Translations under genes and position numbers: made by a program
Assembly: GCA_036505215.1 (NCBI GenBank)
Contig: DASXTW010000017.1
Location: 1 to 22,036 of the forward strand
Reading direction: 5' to 3'
Origin: DASXTW01 sp036505215
GTDB taxonomy: Bacteria; Actinomycetota; UBA4738
DNA: 22,036 nucleotides
Notes under the pieces: model-generated
Database searches by the model: none
What the model was told of the DNA's origin: nothing
Seen by the model: the letters and a program-made list of their open reading frames with translations, nothing else
Part shown: positions 7,129-14,496 of the stretch, piece after piece
Layout of the letters: each line of letters starts with the position of its first letter
Position numbering within the stretch: position 1 is the first letter of the stretch

Positions 7129-8001
7129 TTAGGCACCGGCCCGCACCGCCGGAATCACCTCCCTGGCCAGCCGCTCCGTTTGGGCGTCCTCGTCCCGACC
7201 ACGTGGAATGAAGTTGAAGGCGGTGAACCCGAGGCGGACGAAATCGAGGAGTTGTGCGGCGACCTGGTCCGCCGGACCCGAGACGACCGACGGTGAGGGG
7301 TCAGGAGTGCGGCCGACGTGAACCTCCATGTTGTAGGCGCAGGTGATCTCGGTGGGATCCCGCCCTACGGCTTGGGCCGCGGCAACGATCCGCTCCCGCA
7401 TTCCTGCAACCTTGTCGGGCTGCGCGAAGGCGATGGACGGGATCCATCCATCGGCAAGGCGACCGGTCACATCCAGCGCCCGAGGTCCGAAGGTCCCCAG
7501 CCAGATGGGGATCCGGTGCCCCGGCTTGGGTTCCAGATCGGCGTGGTCCGTCTGATACAGCCGACCTCCGAACGTGAAGCCCGGTTCGGCCCAGAGGCCA
7601 CGGATGATCCGGACGGCCTCCGCCAATCCGTCGATCTTGTCCCTCGGCGAGGGTACGCCCAGGCCGAAGGCTCGAAACTCTTCGTCAGAGGAACCGGCTC
7701 CCATCCCGAGGATCAGCCGGCCCCCGGACAGGCGATCGAGGCTCTCGGCCATCTTGGCCACCATGGGCGGAGCTCGATAGGGAACTCCGAGAACACGAGA
7801 GGCGACCCGGATCCGTGACGTTGCCGCAGCGATCCACGCCAGCAGCGTCCACAGTTCGAAGGTGGGGCTGGTGACGGCGGGATGATCGTTCGCCGAGACG
7901 AAGTCGAACCCTAGGTCCTCCGCTCGTTTGGCCTGGGTCAGCGGGTCGGCATTGGGCGCGGCCGAGGTGGAAACGTTCAGCCCGAACATCAATTCGTTCA
8001 T
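7129..8001 (-). CDS. LLM class flavin-dependent oxidoreductase, F420-dependent type
   Basis: This 290-residue luciferase-like TIM-barrel protein (PF00296) begins MNELMFGLNVS and has RAEDLGFDFVSANDH near 26-40, ESLDRLSGGRLILGMGAGS near 86-104 and HRIPIWLGTFGPRALDVTG in the second half, the pattern of F420-dependent LLM oxidoreductases. Start choice: an ATG lies at 8022, but the ATG at 8001 is preceded by AAGGAGGGCCC with ideal spacing, so 8001 is taken. It is only distantly like the luciferase-like protein at 2130-2969, sharing the SGGRL motif, so this is not a recent duplication. A perfect hairpin TCCCG-CTTCG-CGGGA at 8036-8050 lies in its upstream leader. The gene is downstream of the LysE-type exporter on the same strand with a 111-bp gap; a common transcript is possible. 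Confidence 0.92.
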   Translation of the reverse strand: MNELMFGLNVSTSAAPNADPLTQAKRAEDLGFDFVSANDHPAVTSPTFELWTLLAWIAAATSRIRVASRVLGVPYRAPPMVAKMAESLDRLSGGRLILGMGAGSSDEEFRAFGLGVPSPRDKIDGLAEAVRIIRGLWAEPGFTFGGRLYQTDHADLEPKPGHRIPIWLGTFGPRALDVTGRLADGWIPSIAFAQPDKVAGMRERIVAAAQAVGRDPTEITCAYNMEVHVGRTPDPSPSVVSGPADQVAAQLLDFVRLGFTAFNFIPRGRDEDAQTERLAREVIPAVRAGA

Positions 8002-8035
8002 GGGCCCTCCTTCCGTGTCCATGAAGTTCGCGAGG

Positions 8036-8050
8036 TCCCGCTTCGCGGGA
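8036..8050 (-). other. Compact hairpin upstream of the LLM oxidoreductase
   Basis: TCCCG-CTTCG-CGGGA is a perfect 5-bp stem with a CTTCG loop between the exporter stop and the oxidoreductase start. There is no T-run, so it is not an ordinary intrinsic terminator. It could stabilise an mRNA end or weaken read-through; no role is shown. Confidence 0.3.
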
Positions 8051-8112
8051 AATCGGCTAGACCCTTCGCTGCTCCGTCACGTCGCCCTCCTTCGAGACAG
8101 CCACTGTGGGAC

Positions 8113-8748
8113 CTACCGGAAAAGCCCGCTGACCAGCAGCCACACACCGAGTGCGGCCAAGACCACCGCCAAGATGAGTCGGATGGTCCTCGCCACTCGA
8201 GCGCGGGCTCGACGCAGCCCAAGGCCTCCGAGCAGGACCACCGCAACATCGCCTGCGGCCGCCCCCGCGACGAGGGCTACCGCTGCGAGAACCGCCGCCA
8301 CCGTCCCGCCTCGCCGGGTGGCTGTGGCGAGGAGGGGGGATGCCACCGCGCCGAGGAAGAGCCATCCTCCTGGATTCAGCACGATGGACAGGAAGCCGCG
8401 GACCTCGGGTGGAAGCGTGGGTCCTCCGTTCGTCGCCGGACCTAGCTGCTCCGTGGAGTGAAGGCCATCGATCGCGAGCCAAATGAGGAGGGCCCCGCCG
8501 GCCACCTTGAGGCCCCGAAGCACCAGGCCGGTGGGGGTCGCCACGGAGAGTCCCAGCGCCAGAGAGACCATGAGCAACCCAAAGGTGCCGTGGACTCCCA
8601 CCAGGGCCCGAAGACCCCGGGGTACGCCGCCCCGAGTCGACTCGGCCAGCAGCACCGCCTGAACAGGGCCCGGGGCGCCGGCGAGGGCGACGCCGATCCC
8701 CAGGGCCGCCAACGCGGGAGAGACGGCGGCAACCAAGACCAGCCTCAC
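8113..8748 (-). CDS. LysE/RhtB family exporter
   Basis: The 211-residue product is a small integral membrane protein with about six hydrophobic segments. The first segment contains the family signature APGPVQAVLLAESTRGG (about 24-40), equivalent to the PGP motif of LysE/RhtB amino-acid exporters. A second conserved point is LNPGGWLFLGAV in the middle. The start GTG 8748 is the only option, since TGA lies four codons upstream in frame; no good ribosome site precedes it. It is divergent from a MarR regulator, the classic arrangement for an efflux gene controlled by its neighbour. A putative promoter is TTGCAG (8932-8927) with an 18-bp spacer and TAGAAT (8908-8903), implying a leader near 150 nt. 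The exported substrate is not known; amino acids or small metabolites are the family norm. Confidence 0.88.
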   Translation of the reverse strand: MRLVLVAAVSPALAALGIGVALAGAPGPVQAVLLAESTRGGVPRGLRALVGVHGTFGLLMVSLALGLSVATPTGLVLRGLKVAGGALLIWLAIDGLHSTEQLGPATNGGPTLPPEVRGFLSIVLNPGGWLFLGAVASPLLATATRRGGTVAAVLAAVALVAGAAAGDVAVVLLGGLGLRRARARVARTIRLILAVVLAALGVWLLVSGLFR

Positions 8749-8902
8749 CGGCCGACATCACGGCGCTGGCGGCCCGAGCTGGGAGGACCCGGCGCCCTGC
8801 CGCCTCCTGCGTCTGGAGAGGGTCCGATCATCGTCATGCCTGCCGGTCTCAACACGCGAGCCCCCCAGTCCTTCGTATCACAAATGTTGTCAAGCGAAGT
8901 GT

Positions 8903-8949
8903 ATTCTACAGGTCGAATGCTTGCACCTGCAACTATCGACGGATACACT
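8903..8949. promoter_or_regulatory. Back-to-back promoters of the MarR gene (+) and the LysE-type exporter (-)
   Basis: Plus strand: TTGCAC at 8921-8926, a 17-bp spacer, TACACT at 8944-8949, with the GTG start at 8956, exactly where transcription should begin. Minus strand: TTGCAG at 8932-8927, an 18-bp spacer, TAGAAT at 8908-8903. The two -35 boxes are adjacent. Short inverted repeats nearby (ACAA-ATG-TTGT at 8880-8890; ACAC...GTGT across the plus -10 box and the start) are possible MarR contacts. Confidence 0.6.
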
Positions 8950-8955
8950 GCCCCT

Positions 8956-9408
8956 GTGTCAGCCGATCTCAGCGAGGCCGAACTCCGAGCCTGGCAGGCG
9001 CTCCTCCATGCTCATCACAAGGTGACCCGAATGCTGGACCTCGAGCTCCGGGCCGAGCACGACCTGTCGATTGCCAGCTACGACGTGCTTCTTCGCCTGG
9101 CCCGAGCTCCGGGCCGATCCCTCAAGATGAGCGAGCTCGCCGAACGCGTCATGATGTCCCCGAGCGGCCTCACTCGGGCGGTCGATCGGCTCGTTGACCA
9201 GGGGCTCGTGAGGAGGGACCGTTCAGGGGCAGACGCTCGGGTGATGCTCGCTCAGCTGACTGATCGGGGCCGTCAGACCCTCCGCCAGGCCGCGAGAACT
9301 CATATTCGAGGCATCCGAGAGCACTTCACCGGCCAGCTCAGCCAGCGGCAGCTCCGCGACGTCGCGTCGGCGCTGGAGGCCGTGACCGGACCCCACCACC
9401 CTCACTAA
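8956..9408 (+). CDS. MarR family transcriptional regulator
   Basis: The 150-residue protein has the MarR winged-helix fold: an N-terminal dimer helix, then the recognition region MSELAERVMMSPSGLTRAVD near 57-76 and a wing with RSGADARVMLAQLTDRG. Length fits the family. The frame is open for a long way upstream, but I choose GTG 8956 because a -35/-10 pair with a 17-bp spacer ends 7 nt before it, so the message is probably leaderless and begins with the start codon. An ATG at 8919 would lie upstream of that promoter. It is divergent from the LysE-type exporter and probably represses both itself and the exporter, with a small ligand releasing it; this is inference from gene arrangement. Confidence 0.92.
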   Translation: MSADLSEAELRAWQALLHAHHKVTRMLDLELRAEHDLSIASYDVLLRLARAPGRSLKMSELAERVMMSPSGLTRAVDRLVDQGLVRRDRSGADARVMLAQLTDRGRQTLRQAARTHIRGIREHFTGQLSQRQLRDVASALEAVTGPHHPH

Positions 9409-9446
9409 GGACAACCAGGCGCTCCCGGGCGCTACTGTGGGACGAG

Positions 9447-9656
9447 ATGAAGTTCACAGTTCTTGGCGGGTGGGGAGTCTGGCCGCCGGCCTCCGGAGCC
9501 TGCAGCGGATACCTGCTCGAGCACGAAGTTTATCGGCTCCTCATCGATCCGGGGTATGCAACTCTCCCACGGCTGCTCCAACATGTGGCAGGGGCAAGTC
9601 GACCGTCCATCGTCCCGGCCGACAGGGCGAAGGGTTCGCATCCGCTTAGTCGATAA
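9447..9656 (+). pseudogene. Truncated metallo-beta-lactamase-fold hydrolase (N-terminal fragment)
   Basis: The first 45 or so codons read like the start of an RNase Z-like MBL hydrolase: MKFTVLGGWGVWPPASGACS followed by GYLLEHEVYRLLIDPG, then a leucine-rich segment. The family continues with the zinc-binding HxHxDH motif shortly after, but here homology seems to stop near 9590 and the frame ends at 9656. Full members have 240-260 residues. A TACTGT hexamer at 9433-9438 sits near-ideally for a very short leader before ATG 9447, so the promoter end looks preserved while the active site is gone. It abuts a NUDIX tail on the other strand, suggesting a deletion joint. Confidence 0.7.
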
Positions 9657-9785
9657 TGGGATCTGCGTTCCCGGAGAACGCCCGGTGAATTGAGGGTAGG
9701 TCGCCGGCCATTATCGGCTGCGGAAGATTATCGGCGGTGAACCAGCCGATCTCGAAGACCTCATCGTCGGGGTTTCCCACCTTTG
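9646..9785 (-). pseudogene. Truncated NUDIX hydrolase, C-terminal tail only
   Basis: On the minus strand, ending at TAA 9648-9646, the frame reads VGNPDDEVFEIGWFTADNLP and then a normal-looking tail (HRAFSGNADPIID). The EVFEIGWFTADNLP segment is what NUDIX family proteins carry after the NUDIX box. The NUDIX box itself (GX5EX7REUXEEXGU) is not found; the sequence above about 9785 belongs to the DUF167 gene on the other strand. With the neighbouring MBL fragment it marks a rearranged junction. Confidence 0.6.
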
Positions 9786-9809
9786 CGCCTAGGTCTACCC
9801 TGGGAGCAC

Positions 9810-10160
9810 GTGGTCCGTGCGGGCGGGGGACATGGGACGGCGGTTCGCGCCACAGCCGAGGGCGTTCTCGTGGAGGTTCGGGTGCGGCCGCGCTCGCGGC
9901 CGCACTGGGAGATCGTCGCCGGCGGCCTCCTGCTAGGAGTGGCAGCGGCGCCAGTGGGTGGCTCGGCGACCGAGGAGGCGCGCCGAGCGCTCGCGAAGGT
10001 GCTCGGCGTAGCGCCGCGTCGTGTGTCTCTTCGTCGCGGCGCGCGCTCCCGCACGAAGCTGTTCGCCGTCTCCGGGGTCGACGCCGATGCGGCGACGGCA
10101 GCGCTCGAGCGGGCCGCGGTTGGTCACCCAGGAGCTGGGGATCCGGGACAAGGTGCCTGA
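9810..10160 (+). CDS. DUF167 (YggU-like) family protein
   Basis: The 116-residue product matches the DUF167/YggU pattern: GVLVEVRVRPRS at the start of the domain, GLLLGVAAAPVGGSATEEAR in the centre and SRTKLFAVSG near the end. The usual DGKAN box is changed to GGSAT. The biochemical role of the family is unknown. I place the start at GTG 9810; TTG 9783 is possible but overlaps the NUDIX remnant, and a TACCCT hexamer at 9796-9801 puts transcription close to 9810, consistent with a leaderless message. It stands alone: a decayed locus lies before it and a secreted peptidase gene starts 82 bp after. Confidence 0.78.
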   Translation: MVRAGGGHGTAVRATAEGVLVEVRVRPRSRPHWEIVAGGLLLGVAAAPVGGSATEEARRALAKVLGVAPRRVSLRRGARSRTKLFAVSGVDADAATAALERAAVGHPGAGDPGQGA

Positions 10161-10242
10161 GTCGGCCGGAGACCGCGTTCTTTGGTGAGCCACCTTTCGG
10201 TTCCTCTTCACTCTGAGCCGATGGAGTCCGACAATCCTGTAG

Positions 10243-12039
10243 ATGCGTCGGGGGGTTGTCTCAGCCGGGCCGGTACGTACCCTCATTGTGGCCCTGGGGA
10301 TCGGTCTTGTTGGCCTGATCCCGCTCCGTCATGCCCCGGCGGACATTGCTGGATCGGCCAGCTTGGCCGCATCTTCTTCCCGCGTGACCTTCGGAGAGTC
10401 TGTCGAGTTCGCCGGGGAGGTAGAGGCCGGATCGCAGTGCTCTTCCGGCCGAACCGTTCAGCTCCTGCGCAGAACCGCTGGGGCCGACTGGGAGGCCATC
10501 GACTCGGCCCCCTCTGGACTGGACGGGGATTTCGCCTTTGCCCTGTCGCCTCCGCGCACAGCCAGGTACGAGGCCTTGGTCCCCGCGACAGACGGGGACG
10601 TTGCCTGCGCCGAGATCGTCTCCCCGATCGTTTCGGTGGCGGTGCCAGCAGCCGTGACACTTACGCCCGCCGCCACTTCCGTCTCTGCCGGAGAATGCGC
10701 CACCCTGATCGTGACGGTCTCACCGGACAAGACGGGCCAGATGGTGTGGATCCAGCGCCGCCGCTCGTGGGGGTGGCAGCGGATACAGACCGTTCCGCTG
10801 GGAGAGGGCTCCGTGGCCGTTGCCCGGCCCTGCTTCCGGTGGGGGGACCTGGGAGCCCTGTGGCTCCGGGCACGCTGGCCCACCCAGGATGAGCTCAACG
10901 AGACGGGAAATGCCTCTCCCACGGCCCTGCGGATCGTCAAGGCGAGATGGATGCGCCGCATCGACCGTCTCACCGCGGACATCCGCATGAGCGTCTCGGT
11001 CCGCGAGGCCGGGGCGTATCTGTATCGGCGCCGAGACCGGGCGCTTCGAGTCCCAGCATCGAACGAGAAGCTTCTGGTGTCCATGGCTCTGCTGGACCGG
11101 CTGGGGCCAGACTTCCAGATCTCCACCCGCGCTATGGCCCGCGCTGTTCGGGACGGGGTGATCCCGGGAAACCTTTGGATCGTCGGAGGCGGCGACCCCA
11201 GCGTGAACCGAGTCCGACTGAGGCGCCTGGCTCGCAGCCTCTTGGGGATAGGCGTCCGCCGGATCCGAGGCTCGGTCCTTGGGAGCAAGACGTACTTCTC
11301 CCGGGACTGGTGGGCACCGGGGTGGAATTGGGATTTTCCCCGCTACGAGGTCGCGCTCCCCACCGCCCTGACCTTTCGAGGCAACGAAGTTCGGGGCAGG
11401 CACGTCTCCGATCCCGAGCGGCGCGCCGCGGTGACCCTCACCCGAGCCCTGAGGCGGCTGGGAGTGCGCGTCGATGGCAAGCCGGGCTCCGGACGATCGC
11501 CCTCCGGCCTGGTCGAGGTGGCCCGTGTGGTATCGCCACGGCTGGCCGACCTCCTCAGGGTGATGAACGTGTACTCATCGAACTTCTACGCCGAGGTCCT
11601 GGGCAAGCGCCTGGGTGTTGCCGGTCAGAGAGTCCCGGGCACCATCGCCAAGGGAGCGGCCACCACGGCGGGCTGGACAGTTGCGCATGGAGTTCCCGTG
11701 ACCGCCTACGACGGCTCCGGCCTCTCTTACCGGAATCGAGTCACCGCGGGCGGACTCGCCCGGCTGCTCGGGCTGGCGGAGGAGCAGCCGTGGGGGCTGA
11801 ATCTTCGGCAGTCCCTACCAGCGCCGGGTCAAGGAACCCTGAGGCACCGTTTGAAGGGCGTGCTCGTCCGAGCAAAGACCGGAACACTCACCAGAATCTC
11901 GGCCCTGTCGGGATGGGTTTGGGTCGAGCATCGGCAGGCGTGGGCAGAGTTCTCTATCCTGTCCTCGGGCATATCGATCTACTCGGCGAAGGCCATCGAA
12001 GACAAGGTGGTCCGAATCCTGTCCGAGCGCGGCCGTTAA
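10243..12039 (+). CDS. dacB: Secreted D-alanyl-D-alanine carboxypeptidase/endopeptidase (S13, PBP4-like) with two N-terminal Ig-like domains
   Basis: The 598-residue protein is a serine D,D-peptidase acting on peptidoglycan outside the membrane. A hydrophobic segment at about 12-27 is a signal peptide or membrane anchor. Residues 40-135 and 137-232 look like two bacterial Ig-like beta domains, each with one Cys pair (66/122 and 152/197) that could be disulfides. The S13 domain from about 238 holds all three active-site motifs: SNEK at 273-276, SSN at 445-447 and KTG at 545-547, plus YDGSGLS at 489-495. Typical PBP4 proteins are about 450-480 residues, and the extra length is the Ig-like part. 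The start ATG 10243 has no clear ribosome site. It stands next to a broken serine hydrolase gene, also SxxK type. It should trim or cleave stem peptides; a precise cell-wall role is not shown. Confidence 0.9.
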   Translation: MRRGVVSAGPVRTLIVALGIGLVGLIPLRHAPADIAGSASLAASSSRVTFGESVEFAGEVEAGSQCSSGRTVQLLRRTAGADWEAIDSAPSGLDGDFAFALSPPRTARYEALVPATDGDVACAEIVSPIVSVAVPAAVTLTPAATSVSAGECATLIVTVSPDKTGQMVWIQRRRSWGWQRIQTVPLGEGSVAVARPCFRWGDLGALWLRARWPTQDELNETGNASPTALRIVKARWMRRIDRLTADIRMSVSVREAGAYLYRRRDRALRVPASNEKLLVSMALLDRLGPDFQISTRAMARAVRDGVIPGNLWIVGGGDPSVNRVRLRRLARSLLGIGVRRIRGSVLGSKTYFSRDWWAPGWNWDFPRYEVALPTALTFRGNEVRGRHVSDPERRAAVTLTRALRRLGVRVDGKPGSGRSPSGLVEVARVVSPRLADLLRVMNVYSSNFYAEVLGKRLGVAGQRVPGTIAKGAATTAGWTVAHGVPVTAYDGSGLSYRNRVTAGGLARLLGLAEEQPWGLNLRQSLPAPGQGTLRHRLKGVLVRAKTGTLTRISALSGWVWVEHRQAWAEFSILSSGISIYSAKAIEDKVVRILSERGR

Positions 12040-12206
12040 TCCCCTCATCGCCGTATTCGCCGTGGGACTCCTGGGGGTGACCCATCCACGCGGTGCTCCC
12101 TCGACCGGTGGCACCAGCCGGGCCAGGAGGGGAGCCTGAGCGGTCGGGCGCGGTTAGGCTCGAAGGAACGACGCGGGGACGGAGGGTGACGGCGGGGGAG
12201 GCTCAG

Positions 12207-13392
12207 GTGGCGCGGAAGCCACGACGCCGCTGGCTCCGCAGTCTGGCGGCCAGCGTTGCAGCGCTCCTGGTCGAGGTTCTGGCCGTCTATGGATGGGCGT
12301 GGTCGTCTGTGGACCGGTCCACGATCGCTCGGGCCATGTGGTGGGGGGAGGCGGACGTGGGAGACCAATACAGGTTCCCGGCCCGCCTGATCCCGGCCGG
12401 TGATGATGCCAGTCCGCTCCCCGCCGATGGCGAGCTCGATCGATTCCAGGGCTCTCGGCGCGGATGGTGGCGGCTCGGCGTTCGATGTGCGTCTGCGGGA
12501 AACCGGCACCCGCGCCTTCCTGGTCGTCCACCACCGGCTGGTCTACGAGCGCTACTTCGACGGCACTGACCGACAGACCTTGCAGACCTCGTTCTCCCTG
12601 GCGAAGTCCTTCGTGTCCACACTTGTGGGGATGCCATCGACGAGGGGCTCATCAGGAGCGTCGAGGACCCGGTGAGCCACTACCTCCCCGAGCTGGCGGC
12701 GCGGGATCCCCGGTTCGAACGCATCACCCTGCGCGACCTGCTCACGATGTCTTCGGGCATCCGGTAACTGGGAGACGGACCTCCCGTGGCCCTGGGCCGA
12801 CGACACCTTCACCTACTACGGGGTGGACCTGCGGGAGATCGCGCTGAACCGCACCCGGATCGAGGGACCATCGGGCCAGGAGTGGCACTACAACAACTTC
12901 CACCCGCTGCTGCTCGGCTTGGTGCTCGAGCGGGGTACCGGGATGTCGGTCTCCCAGTTCATGGCCACCAGGCTGTGGCAGCCCCTGGGAGCCGAACGAG
13001 ACGCCACCTGGAGCCTCGACTCCAAGCGCTCCGGGTTCGAGAAGATGGAGAGCGGCATCAACGCCACGGCGGTCGACTATGCTCGCTTCGGTCAGCTGTT
13101 CCTCCACCGCGGCGGATGGAAACGGCAGGCGCATCGTCTCCGAGGACGGGGTGCGCGCCGCCACGCCGCCGACACGACTACCGACCCAGCCGCGTTCTAC
13201 CAGTACTTCTGGTGGGTCGATGTCGAGCGGCCCGGGCGCTTCTACGCGCTGGGGAACCTCGGCCAATACATCTACGTGGCCCCGGATGCGGACGCGGTCA
13301 TCGTCCGGACGGGTCGCGACTGGGGAGCCGACAACCACACGTGGCTGAGCACCTTTCGGGACCTCGCCGACCAACTGGCGCATCAATCGTGA
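12207..13392 (+). pseudogene. Serine hydrolase of the class C beta-lactamase family, broken by about five frameshifts
   Basis: The region spells one full beta-lactamase-like (PF00144) protein if frames are joined. Frame A starts at GTG 12207 behind GGGGGAG, with a membrane segment (ASVAALLVEVLAVYGWAW). It shifts near 12440-12465 to a frame with RETGTRAFLVVHHRLVYERY and the SxxK motif SFSLAKSFVS. It shifts back at about 12632 (AIDEGLIRSVEDPVSHYLPE) and shifts again at 12765, where a stop interrupts LLTMSSGIR. The next frame holds the YxN motif (HYNNFHPLLLG). A local slip at about 13115-13170 hides GRRIVSEDGVRAA. All catalytic motifs survive and no segment is missing, so decay is recent or the indels are sequence errors. 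Intact, it would be about 395 residues, membrane-anchored. Confidence 0.85.
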
Positions 13393-13568
13393 CGCCACCC
13401 AGCCCCTTATGGTGCGGTTGCCAGGTTGGAGGCCTAGCGCGAGCGGCGAGGAGCTCCCCCCCCGTTCTTCGAGGCGGTTGCCGAGGGAGACACGGTTGGT
13501 CGGTGGTTTGAAAACACCAGCGCCCACGAAGGAACAGCGCAGGTCAAAGTTCTCGGTGGGCGGATTCG

Positions 13569-14069
13569 TCAGCCCGCCGCGTTCTCCTTGAGGACCTCGA
13601 GATACTCGTCAAGCCGGTCCCAGGTCTCGGCCGCTCCGGACTCCATCCCCGACTGGAGCATCCCGTCGCGGTCCTCGACCGTGTCGAACACGGAGGTGGC
13701 CGTGATCGTGGTCTTCCCGTCGTGCTCCTCGAGCGTCAGGGTGTCGACCGAGATGTGGCCGGGCATGCCTTCGTACTCGAACGTCCACACGATGCGCTCC
13801 GGCCGCACGATCTCGCGGAACTCTCCGCGGAATCCGTGCTCCTCGCCGTCGGGGCCCCGGTGCACGATCCGCCACGCGCCGCCCGGACGGAAATCCAGCT
13901 CGCAGCTCGCGATCTCGTACTTCCGCGGGCCCCACCAGTTCGACATGTGCTCGCACGAGGTGTGTGCCTCGAACACGAGGTCGCGCGGTGCGTCGAAGAC
14001 GCGGGTCATGACGATCTCCCGGTCCGACGGCGTGGTCACCTTCAGTTGGTTGCTACCGCTTCCGCCCAT
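13569..14069 (-). CDS. SRPBCC domain protein (AHSA1/CalC-like)
   Basis: The 166-residue product has the START-like SRPBCC fold of the Aha1/CalC group: DREIVMTRVFDAPRDLVFEA at 16-35, WWGPRKYE at 45-52, FRPGGAWRIVHRGPDG and VWTFEYEGMPGH in the middle, ending in an amphipathic helix. These proteins form a hydrophobic pocket; ligand and role are unknown. The start ATG 14069 is preceded by GGAAAGGAGAAGGGCG, a good ribosome site inside the end of the ArsR gene, giving a 17-bp overlap. The pair ArsR-SRPBCC is a widespread operon in which the pair respond together. The C-terminal DRLDEYLEVL resembles DRLDEYLDEL of the ArsR partner. Confidence 0.92.
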   Translation of the reverse strand: MGGSGSNQLKVTTPSDREIVMTRVFDAPRDLVFEAHTSCEHMSNWWGPRKYEIASCELDFRPGGAWRIVHRGPDGEEHGFRGEFREIVRPERIVWTFEYEGMPGHISVDTLTLEEHDGKTTITATSVFDTVEDRDGMLQSGMESGAAETWDRLDEYLEVLKENAAG

Positions 14070-14415
14070 CGCCCTTCTCCTTTCCTCGTACCTGGAGCTC
14101 GTCCAGGTACTCGTCCAACCGGTCGTAGCTCTCCTCCCAGAAGCGCCGGTACGCTTGAGTCCACTCGGCGACCTCCCTGAGCGGCCCCGCCTCGAGCCGG
14201 GCGGGCCGCCACTGCCGTTCCCGGCCCCGCCCGATCAGCCCCGCCCGCTCGAGCACCTTCAGGTGCTTCGAGACCGCCGGCAGGGTCATCTCGAACGGCT
14301 CTGCCAGCTCGGTGACGGAGGCCTCTCCCGCCGCCAGCCGAGCGAGAATCGCCCGCCGTGTGGGATCCGCGAGGGCCGCGAACGTGCGGTCCAGCCGATC
14401 GGTCGCTGTTGCCAT
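14053..14415 (-). CDS. ArsR family winged-helix regulator
   Basis: The 120-residue protein has the ArsR fold: FAALADPTRRAILARLAAGE at 11-30, then the recognition region with LPAVSKHLKVLERAGLI near 45-61 and a short wing. The ELCVCD metal site is absent, so it belongs with the non-metal members that accompany SRPBCC genes. The start ATG 14415 follows GGAGG with 5-nt spacing. It overlaps the SRPBCC gene by 17 bp. A near-consensus promoter and a dyad lie just upstream, so autoregulation by binding in the 14424-14443 region is likely. Its ligand is not evident. Confidence 0.93.
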   Translation of the reverse strand: MATATDRLDRTFAALADPTRRAILARLAAGEASVTELAEPFEMTLPAVSKHLKVLERAGLIGRGRERQWRPARLEAGPLREVAEWTQAYRRFWEESYDRLDEYLDELQVRGKEKGDGRKR

Positions 14416-14423
14416 TCAACCCT

Positions 14424-14473
14424 CCAGCTAAATAACCGACTGGTAAAATACTGCTTGCTCGGGTCCCTGTCAA
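14424..14473 (-). promoter_or_regulatory. Promoter and probable operator of the ArsR-SRPBCC operon
   Basis: On the minus strand, TTGACA (14473-14468), a 17-bp spacer and TATTTT (14450-14445) form a near-consensus vegetative promoter. Between the -10 box and the ribosome site lies an inverted repeat CCAG-N12-CTGG (14424-14443) and a smaller ACC-N4-GGT (14435-14444), placed where a bound repressor would block transcription start. The ArsR product is the obvious candidate. Confidence 0.65.
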
Positions 14474-14496
14474 ATAGGCGAGTAGGCTCTGGGCGG

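Noticed and set aside
10947..12080. 377-residue plus-strand open frame
   Set aside because: Shadow of the PBP4-like gene, which has all S13 motifs in its own frame.
12705..12720. GGTTCGAAC, resembling a tRNA T-arm
   Set aside because: It encodes RFER of the serine hydrolase and no cloverleaf or anticodon arm surrounds it.
12742..13527. 261-residue minus-strand open frame
   Set aside because: Antisense to the broken serine hydrolase; composition of a shadow frame.
13393..13568. Gap after the serine hydrolase as a small gene
   Set aside because: The open frames there are shadows or lack codon bias and start signals; only an imperfect short inverted repeat near 13502-13518 is visible.
13588..14496. 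Upstream extension of the PEP mutase-like frame
   Set aside because: It runs antisense through the ArsR-SRPBCC genes; ATG 14497 gives the family's normal N-terminus.
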